Shown here piece by piece: positions 51,124 to 55,967 of a stretch of 55,967 bases of DNA. The notes under the pieces are model-generated. The model was not told where the DNA came from, made no database searches, and saw only the letters and a program-made list of their open reading frames with translations. Source of the stretch: Desulfobacteraceae bacterium (GTDB taxonomy: Bacteria > Desulfobacterota > Desulfobacteria > Desulfobacterales > JAABRJ01); NCBI GenBank assembly GCA_022340425.1, contig JAJDNY010000054.1:1-55967 (forward strand), written 5' to 3'. A program made the translations under genes and the position numbers. How positions within the stretch are numbered: position 1 is the first letter of the stretch; each line of letters opens with the position of its first letter.

Positions 51124-52737
51124 ATGATCGCCAAGAAAATCAAAAACCCGCTGGCCCGCAAGCGGTTGATGCGCTTCAAGGAGGTCAAACGGGCCCACAT
51201 CGCTCTCTGGCTGCTGGCGCTGCTCTATGCCGTAAGCCTCTGCGCGGAGCTTCTCTGCAACAACGTGCCCCTCTACGTGCGCTTCGACGGGCGCTCCTTT
51301 TTCCCGATTTTCGCCTTTTACCCCGAGGATACCTTCACCGGCAACGGCCAGAAAACCCGGGCGGACTTCAAGCAGGTGGCCCGCCTGCCGGCCTTTCAGG
51401 AAAACCCCGGAAACTTCATGGTGTTTCCCCCGATTCCCTTCGGGCCCTTTGAAAGCGTGGACCCCGCCCAGCTGGCGATGGCCGAACGGGTCACCCTGGA
51501 CCTGCGGCCGGAGCCCCTGATCGGGTCGGTGGACCTCGGGGCTGATCTCCGGATCGCTAAATCCCTGGGGTTCGCCCCGTTTGCGGACCTGTCGGCGGCG
51601 GACGAGGCGGTGGGACGGCCCTTCGACGTGTTCTTCGACCTGGACCCCGCCCTGCGCCGGGGGATCGCAGAGCGATTCGCCAACCGGCCGGCGCCGCGTT
51701 TGACGGTGCTCCTGCCGCGGCGCAGCGGCCCGGATTTAAGCCTCAGCTTGGCGCCCTTTGCGCCGCGGCCCCAGCCACCGCGGACCGTGCGGCTGGTCTT
51801 GCGCGAGGCCAAACCGGAAAACGCCCCCGTCCTTGCGCTGGACTTCGGCCCCCAAGCCGAGCCGCTGATGGGGTCCGACGTGGACGGGCTGCCGCCGCTC
51901 TGGGGCGCCATCGCCCCCGCCGACCGCCAGATGCTCAAAAGCCTTGTACTGCAGCGTTTCGGCGGCCCCCTGGAGGCCGTCCGGCTGGTGATCGACAACC
52001 GCGTCTACCAGGCGCGTTTCCTCAAGGAGGATGTCCGTTTTCCCTTCCCGCCGGTGGGGAAACACCTGATGGGGATCGACGGCGCCGGCCGCGACGTGCT
52101 GGCCCGGATCCTCTACGGTCTGCGCACCTCCCTGACCTTCGGGCTGCTGCTGGTGGTCTGCTCCATGGGCCTGGGGGTCGTCGCCGGCGCGCTCCAGGGC
52201 TACTACGGCGGTTTGACGGACATCACCGGCCAGCGGCTGATCGAGATCTGGAGCGCCCTGCCGTTTCTCTATATCATGATCCTGATGGGCTCGGTCTACG
52301 GCCGCAGCTTCGCCCTGCTGCTCTTCTGCTACGGGCTTTTCAACTGGATCGGGATCTCGTACTATATCCGGGCCGAATTCCTGCGGCTGCGCAAACAGCC
52401 TTTCGTGGAGGCCGCCAAATGCATGGGACTCTCCTCGCCCAAGATCATTTTCCGGCATATATTGCCCAATGCGATGGTACCCGTGATCACCTTCTTTCCC
52501 TTTTCACTGGTGGGCGCCATCGGGTCCCTGGCCGCCCTGGACTATCTCGGTTTCGGACTGCCGCCGCCGACCCCCAGCTGGGGGGAGCTGCTCTTTCAGG
52601 CCCAGCAGTACCGCTGGGCTTGGTGGCTGATCCTCTATCCTTCCCTGGCCCTCTTCGTGGTCATGCTGCTGGGGGTGTTCGTGGGGGAGGGGATCCGCAA
52701 CGCCTATGAGCCCAGACGTTACACGCGGATCGAATAG
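51124..52737 (+). CDS. YejE-like permease with an inserted periplasmic domain of about 200 residues
   Basis: 537 residues, far longer than the about 340 of YejE. The N-terminus (CNNVPLYVRFDGRSFFPIFAFYPEDTF, then FPPIPFGP) and the core from about residue 308 (HLMGIDGAGRDVLARILYGLRTSLTFG, EAAKCMGLSSPKIIFRHILPNAMVPV, LDYLGFGLPPPTPSWGELL) match YejE closely. Residues about 110-308, where YejE has only a short link, form an extra region with repeated LDLRPEP, LRIAKSLG, FDVFFDLDPALRRG, LVLREAKPENAPVLALDFG and LVIDNRVYQARF segments. It sits after the first membrane helix, so it should be periplasmic. I do not recognise it. Confidence 0.88.
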   Translation: MIAKKIKNPLARKRLMRFKEVKRAHIALWLLALLYAVSLCAELLCNNVPLYVRFDGRSFFPIFAFYPEDTFTGNGQKTRADFKQVARLPAFQENPGNFMVFPPIPFGPFESVDPAQLAMAERVTLDLRPEPLIGSVDLGADLRIAKSLGFAPFADLSAADEAVGRPFDVFFDLDPALRRGIAERFANRPAPRLTVLLPRRSGPDLSLSLAPFAPRPQPPRTVRLVLREAKPENAPVLALDFGPQAEPLMGSDVDGLPPLWGAIAPADRQMLKSLVLQRFGGPLEAVRLVIDNRVYQARFLKEDVRFPFPPVGKHLMGIDGAGRDVLARILYGLRTSLTFGLLLVVCSMGLGVVAGALQGYYGGLTDITGQRLIEIWSALPFLYIMILMGSVYGRSFALLLFCYGLFNWIGISYYIRAEFLRLRKQPFVEAAKCMGLSSPKIIFRHILPNAMVPVITFFPFSLVGAIGSLAALDYLGFGLPPPTPSWGELLFQAQQYRWAWWLILYPSLALFVVMLLGVFVGEGIRNAYEPRRYTRIE

Positions 52738-52774
52738 AATCCGGGGCGCCGGCCCCAATGGGAGAGAAAGGCCC

Positions 52775-53761
52775 ATGAGCGCTGCCATTCTCGAGGTCGA
52801 CAACCTGACCGTGACCTTCGACACCGATGAGGGCGTTTTCAACGCCGTCGAAGGGGTTTCCTTTGCCGTCGGGGCCGGGGAGGTGGTGGGGCTGGTGGGC
52901 GAGTCCGGCTGCGGCAAGTCGGTGACGGCCCTGAGCATCCTGCGCCTGATCCCGTCGCCGCCGGGGCGGATCACCCAGGGCAGCGTGCGCTTCAAGGGCG
53001 TCGACCTCGCGCGCCTGAGCGCCGCCGAACTGCGCCGGGTGCGGGGCGCCAGCATCGGCATGATCTTTCAGGAGCCGTCGGCGGCCCTTTCGCCGCTTCA
53101 CCGGGTGGGGCGCCAGCTGGTGGAGGCCCTGCGCCTGCACCGCGACATCCCCCGCCAGGCGGCCTGGGAGACGGCCGGCCAGTGGCTAGAGAAGATCCGC
53201 ATCCCGGATGCGGCCGAACGGCTGCATGCCTACCCCTTTCAGCTCTCCGGCGGCATGCAGCAACGGGTCATGATCGCCATGGCCCTGATGCTTGAGCCGG
53301 AGCTGATCATCGCCGACGAGCCCACCACCGCCCTGGACGTCACCATCCAGGCCCAGGTGTTCGCCCTGATCCGGGAGATGCGGCAGGCCAGCACCGCCAT
53401 TTTGCTGATCACCCACGACATGGGGGTCGTCTGGGAGATGTGCGACCGGGTGCTGGTGATGTACGCCGCCCGGATCGTCGAAGCGGGCAGCCGCGAAGAG
53501 ATCTTCGGGAAACCGGCCCATCCCTACTCCCGGGGGCTGCTGTGCTCGATCCCGCGGCTGACCGACAAGCCCGACCGGCTGGCGGCCATCGGCGGTATGG
53601 TGCCCTCGCCGCTGCGCTACCCGCCCGGCTGCCGCTTCAATGACCGCTGCCCCTACGTTTTTGACCGCTGCCGACGTGAAGCCCCCGGCCTGCTGGAAGT
53701 CGCGGGCGGGCATCAGGCGGCCTGTTTCCTGGCCAGAAAACTGGTCCGGACACCCCTTTAA
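52775..53761 (+). CDS. Peptide ABC transporter ATP-binding protein (DppD-like)
   Basis: 328 residues. Walker A GESGCGKS, Q-loop FQEPSAALSP, signature LSGGMQQRV, Walker B LIIADEPTTALD and a His switch THDMG. The C-terminal oligopeptide/dipeptide domain has YPPGCRFNDRCPYVFDRC, four cysteines that in homologues hold a 4Fe-4S cluster or zinc. Start at 52775 with GGGAGAGAAAGG upstream, 37 bases after the YejE-like stop. In the Yej system one fused YejF protein does this job; here it is split into two genes as in Dpp/Opp. Confidence 0.94.
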   Translation: MSAAILEVDNLTVTFDTDEGVFNAVEGVSFAVGAGEVVGLVGESGCGKSVTALSILRLIPSPPGRITQGSVRFKGVDLARLSAAELRRVRGASIGMIFQEPSAALSPLHRVGRQLVEALRLHRDIPRQAAWETAGQWLEKIRIPDAAERLHAYPFQLSGGMQQRVMIAMALMLEPELIIADEPTTALDVTIQAQVFALIREMRQASTAILLITHDMGVVWEMCDRVLVMYAARIVEAGSREEIFGKPAHPYSRGLLCSIPRLTDKPDRLAAIGGMVPSPLRYPPGCRFNDRCPYVFDRCRREAPGLLEVAGGHQAACFLARKLVRTPL

Positions 53762-53779
53762 CCCAGGCGCTGGGACGGC

Positions 53780-54802
53780 ATGCCAACCCCAATCGCAAAA
53801 CCCCCGACGAACCTTGAAAACGGCGCGCGGCCGCTGTTGGAACTGCTGGATCTGAAGACCTGGTTTCCCGTGCGGCGCGGGGTTTTCGCCAAAACCATCG
53901 GTCATGTGCGCGCCGTGGACGGGGTGACGCTGACCATCGCCCGTGCTGAAACCCTGGGCCTGGTGGGCGAATCGGGCTGCGGCAAGACCACCCTGGGGCG
54001 CACGATTCTGGGGCTCGACCCCCCCCACAGCGGCCGCCTGCGCTTCGACGGGCGCGACATCGGCCGGCTGTCGCGGGCGGCAAAGCGGCAGCTCCGGCAG
54101 CGGATGCAGATCATCTTTCAGGACCCGCTCTCCTCGCTCAATCCGCGGATGAACATCCTGGATATCGTAACCGAGGGGCTGCGCGAATTCAGTCTGATCT
54201 CCGACACCCGCGAGGCGCATGCCGTGCGGCTACTCAGGGAGGTCGGGCTCGACGCCGATGCCCTCTACCGCTACCCGCACGAGTTTTCCGGCGGCCAGCG
54301 GCAGCGGATCAACGTGGCCCGGGCGATTTCGCTGCGGCCCGATTTTATCGTCTGCGACGAGGCGGTAAGCGCCCTGGATGTGTCGGTTCAGGCCCAGGTG
54401 ATCAATTTGATGATCGATCTGCGGGAAAAATACGGCCTGGCCTACCTCTTCATTTCCCACGACCTCAGCGTCGTCAGCAATATCGCCGGGCGCGTGGCGG
54501 TGATGTACCTGGGCCGGGTGGTGGAGGAGGGCCCCACCGACAGCATCATCCGCGACCCCCTGCACCCTTACACCCGCGCCCTGATCGGGGCGGTTCCGGT
54601 GCCCGGCGTGCAGCGCGCAAAAGCTCCGCCGCTGACCGGCGAGACCCCCTCACCGCTGGCCCCGCCGCCCGGATGCCGCTTTCACCCGCGCTGTCAGGAG
54701 GCGATGGACGTCTGCCGGCGGGTGGACCCGGGCCGCACACGCTGGGCCGGCCGCCGGGTCTGGTGCCACCTTTACGGAGAGGGCGAGACCCTTTCCTCCT
54801 GA
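53780..54802 (+). CDS. Peptide ABC transporter ATP-binding protein (DppF-like)
   Basis: 340 residues. Walker A GESGCGKT, Q-loop FQDPLSSLNPRM, signature FSGGQRQRI, Walker B IVCDEAVSALDVS, His switch SHDLS and C-terminal PPGCRFHPRCQEAMDVCR. Pairs with the preceding ATPase to drive the two permeases. 18 bases after the DppD-like stop. No solute-binding protein gene follows or precedes in this window. Confidence 0.94.
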   Translation: MPTPIAKPPTNLENGARPLLELLDLKTWFPVRRGVFAKTIGHVRAVDGVTLTIARAETLGLVGESGCGKTTLGRTILGLDPPHSGRLRFDGRDIGRLSRAAKRQLRQRMQIIFQDPLSSLNPRMNILDIVTEGLREFSLISDTREAHAVRLLREVGLDADALYRYPHEFSGGQRQRINVARAISLRPDFIVCDEAVSALDVSVQAQVINLMIDLREKYGLAYLFISHDLSVVSNIAGRVAVMYLGRVVEEGPTDSIIRDPLHPYTRALIGAVPVPGVQRAKAPPLTGETPSPLAPPPGCRFHPRCQEAMDVCRRVDPGRTRWAGRRVWCHLYGEGETLSS

Positions 54803-54838
54803 CCCGCCGGCGGGGAGCCGCCGGCCGCAGGAGGTTTC

Positions 54839-54884
54839 GCAAAAAAAAGCGGAAGTGCGCCCCACTCGGAGCGGACTTCCGCTT
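54839..54884 (-). terminator. Intrinsic terminator with T-run on the minus strand
   Basis: AAGCGGAAGT/ACTTCCGCTT (54847-54856 and 54875-54884) with an 18-base loop. On the minus strand eight T follow, so it ends the gene at 54920. On the plus strand the T-run is poor, but it may partly stop the transporter operon. Confidence 0.85.
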
Positions 54885-54919
54885 CTGATTTCAGAACGCC
54901 GACAGCGCGGCGACCGGGT

Positions 54920-55967
54920 TCAGTGGTCGGCGGCAGCGGTTTCAGCCTGGGGTTCCGCGGCGGCTTCTTCAGCGGCCGCGGCGGGTTCATTTTCCGGTTT
55001 CGCCTCTGCCCCTGTTTCCACTTCTGCAGCCGTTTCCGCCTCCGCCTCTGCCTCTGTTTCCACTTCTGCAGCCGTTTCCGCCTCCGCCTCTGCCTCTGTT
55101 TCCGCTTCTGCAGCCGTCTCCACCGTCACCGCCGGCGGCGCCAAGGGGATCATCTGCGGCGGCTGGCTTTTGACCGCCTCCAGGCGCCGCTGCACCAGGG
55201 CGGCCTGGGCGTCGTCGAGCTTCAGACGGGCGGCCTTCTCGAGATCCGCGACGGCCGCCGCGAGGTCCTCCGGTGTGCCCCGGCTGGCGGCCACCTCGGC
55301 CCGGTAGAGCAGGGTCATCAGCTCGATGGTGGTCAGGCGCGAGGCCACCTGGCTTTTGAGATCATCGGTTACCGCATATTCGCCGGCTTTTTCAAGCTCG
55401 GCCTGGATGGCCTCATAATCGGGCACGCCGCCGGCGGCCAGCAGGTCGTCGGCGCGGTCCATGTAGTATTGGCTGGCCAGGGGGAAAACCTCTTTCTTCG
55501 TGTAGAGGTCTTTGAGCGGTTCGGGGGGCGCGACCCCGGGCAGGGTCAGGATGGGGCCTTCCCCGAGGGGTGCAAAGTGTCCCTGCCAGATTTCCAGCAC
55601 CCCGTCCTGGGTTTGGAGATAGTACTTGCCGCTGTTGACGACGCTGGTTGCGATGATCATCAGCAATACGAGCACAAACCCTGCAACGGCGGCTTTAACG
55701 GCTGTTCCCATAGGGTCGGACCCTTTCGTTTGGGCGGTGGTGTCATAGCTTACGGCAACCTTGGGTTCCTTCTCGGCGGCGGCCTTGCGGGCGGCGGCCT
55801 TTTCGGCAGCGGCCTTCTCCGCGGCGGCTTTTTCGGCAGCGGCCTTTTCAGCAGCGGCCTTCTCCGCGGCGGCTTTTTCGGCAGCGGCCTTTTCAGCAGC
55901 GGCCTTCTCCGCGGCGGCCTTCTCCGCGGCGGCTTTTTCGGCAGCGGCCTTTTCAGCGGCGGCCTTC
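54920..55967 (-). CDS. Membrane-anchored protein with Ala/Glu/Lys repeats (partial)
   Basis: The frame is open from the window's right edge, so the N-terminus is missing. The visible start is about 65 residues of AAAEK pentapeptides, then EPKVAVSYDTTAQTKGSDP, one membrane helix (AVAGFVLVLLMIIATSVV), and an outer part with helical, TPR-like segments (YYMDRADDLLAAGGVPDYEAIQAELEKAG, PEDLAAAVADLEKAARLKLDDAQAALVQ). The C-terminus is a Glu/Ala/Thr/Val tail of three 14-residue repeats. An ATG at 55711 lies just before the membrane helix but has no good RBS, and the upstream frame is continuous and repetitive, so I treat it as internal. Function unknown. Confidence 0.8.
   Translation of the reverse strand, partial: KAAAEKAAAEKAAAEKAAAEKAAAEKAAAEKAAAEKAAAEKAAAEKAAAEKAAAEKAAARKAAAEKEPKVAVSYDTTAQTKGSDPMGTAVKAAVAGFVLVLLMIIATSVVNSGKYYLQTQDGVLEIWQGHFAPLGEGPILTLPGVAPPEPLKDLYTKKEVFPLASQYYMDRADDLLAAGGVPDYEAIQAELEKAGEYAVTDDLKSQVASRLTTIELMTLLYRAEVAASRGTPEDLAAAVADLEKAARLKLDDAQAALVQRRLEAVKSQPPQMIPLAPPAVTVETAAEAETEAEAEAETAAEVETEAEAEAETAAEVETGAEAKPENEPAAAAEEAAAEPQAETAAADH
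55002..55127 (-). repeat. Tandem repeat, three units of 42 bp
   Basis: Three consecutive 42-base units (55002-55043, 55044-55085, 55086-55127) encode the acidic tail, each 14 residues such as AEAEAETAAEVETE. The third unit has diverged. In-frame, so unit gain or loss would change tail length without frameshift. Confidence 0.85.
55771..55967 (-). repeat. Tandem 15-bp repeat encoding AAAEK units
   Basis: About 13 units of 15 bases (GGCGGCTTTTTCGGC-like on the plus strand) run to the window edge, with a higher-order 45-base period repeated at least twice. They encode a continuous Lys-Ala-Ala-Ala-Glu helix on the cytoplasmic side of the membrane protein. Confidence 0.85.

Noticed and set aside
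55771-55967. The 15-bp tandem array as a CRISPR
   Set aside because: Units are contiguous without spacers and encode an in-frame helical repeat.

Overview
This is a GC-rich, gene-dense chromosomal segment. Its content points to an anaerobic Desulfobacterota-type (deltaproteobacterial) bacterium: a multisubunit complex I/hydrogenase-like membrane module, iron-sulfur proteins, a rhodanese-rubrerythrin fusion, an exported Fe/Mn superoxide dismutase, sigma-54 promoters and many two-component proteins. The taxonomic call is inference. No rRNA, tRNA, prophage, transposase or CRISPR array was seen.

Layout. (1) 117-7342: mixed single genes: a DUF4213/DUF364 protein, a membrane-anchored pentapeptide-repeat protein, two lipoproteins, an ADP-ribosylglycohydrolase-family protein, a winged-helix/4Fe-4S protein, a gamma-carbonic anhydrase-like protein and the rhodanese-rubrerythrin fusion. 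The second lipoprotein and the carbonic anhydrase-like gene diverge from promoters that share one -35 hexamer. (2) 7410-12300, minus strand: trpE-G-D-C-F behind a classical attenuator. The leader encodes a 36-residue peptide with two Trp codons, followed by mutually exclusive antiterminator and terminator hairpins. trpB and trpA are not here. (3) 12381-21109, minus strand: a signalling block with two paralogous double-Cache-type histidine kinases, four stand-alone receivers, a REC-kinase hybrid, a PstS-like binding protein, a Yip1-type membrane protein and a 53-residue membrane protein. Two of its transcription units have near-consensus sigma-54 promoters, each with the same palindrome (TTTACA-N3-TGTAAA) about 105 bp upstream. 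(4) 21446-22654: a small unknown protein and a Tat-exported superoxide dismutase.

(5) 22788-35765, minus strand: glycogen metabolism and regulators: glycogen synthase, alpha-glucan phosphorylase, a 1426-residue GH13-GDE_C debranching fusion, a NarL-type regulator, a free-standing CBM48-like domain protein, and a histidine kinase/NtrC-type pair. (6) 36345-48151: a CBS-domain gene overlapping a left-handed beta-helix gene (plus strand) faces a minus-strand run of CBS protein, SLC13 carrier and six complex I/Hyf-like subunits. The large subunit lacks the cysteine ligands of [NiFe] hydrogenases, so this looks like an Ehr-type complex. (7) 48685-54802: an M24 peptidase diverges from a Yej/Dpp-type peptide ABC transporter that has no local binding protein. 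One permease carries an extra domain of about 200 residues. (8) 54920-end: a membrane-anchored protein with Ala/Glu/Lys repeats, cut by the window edge.

A palindromic element of about 140 bp occurs three times between genes (about 26951, 35930 and 38405), with compensatory changes in its terminal inverted repeats. The strongest candidates for something undescribed are the sigma-54-controlled PstS-like/Yip1/receiver-kinase block, the Ehr-SLC13-CBS unit, and this repeat family.
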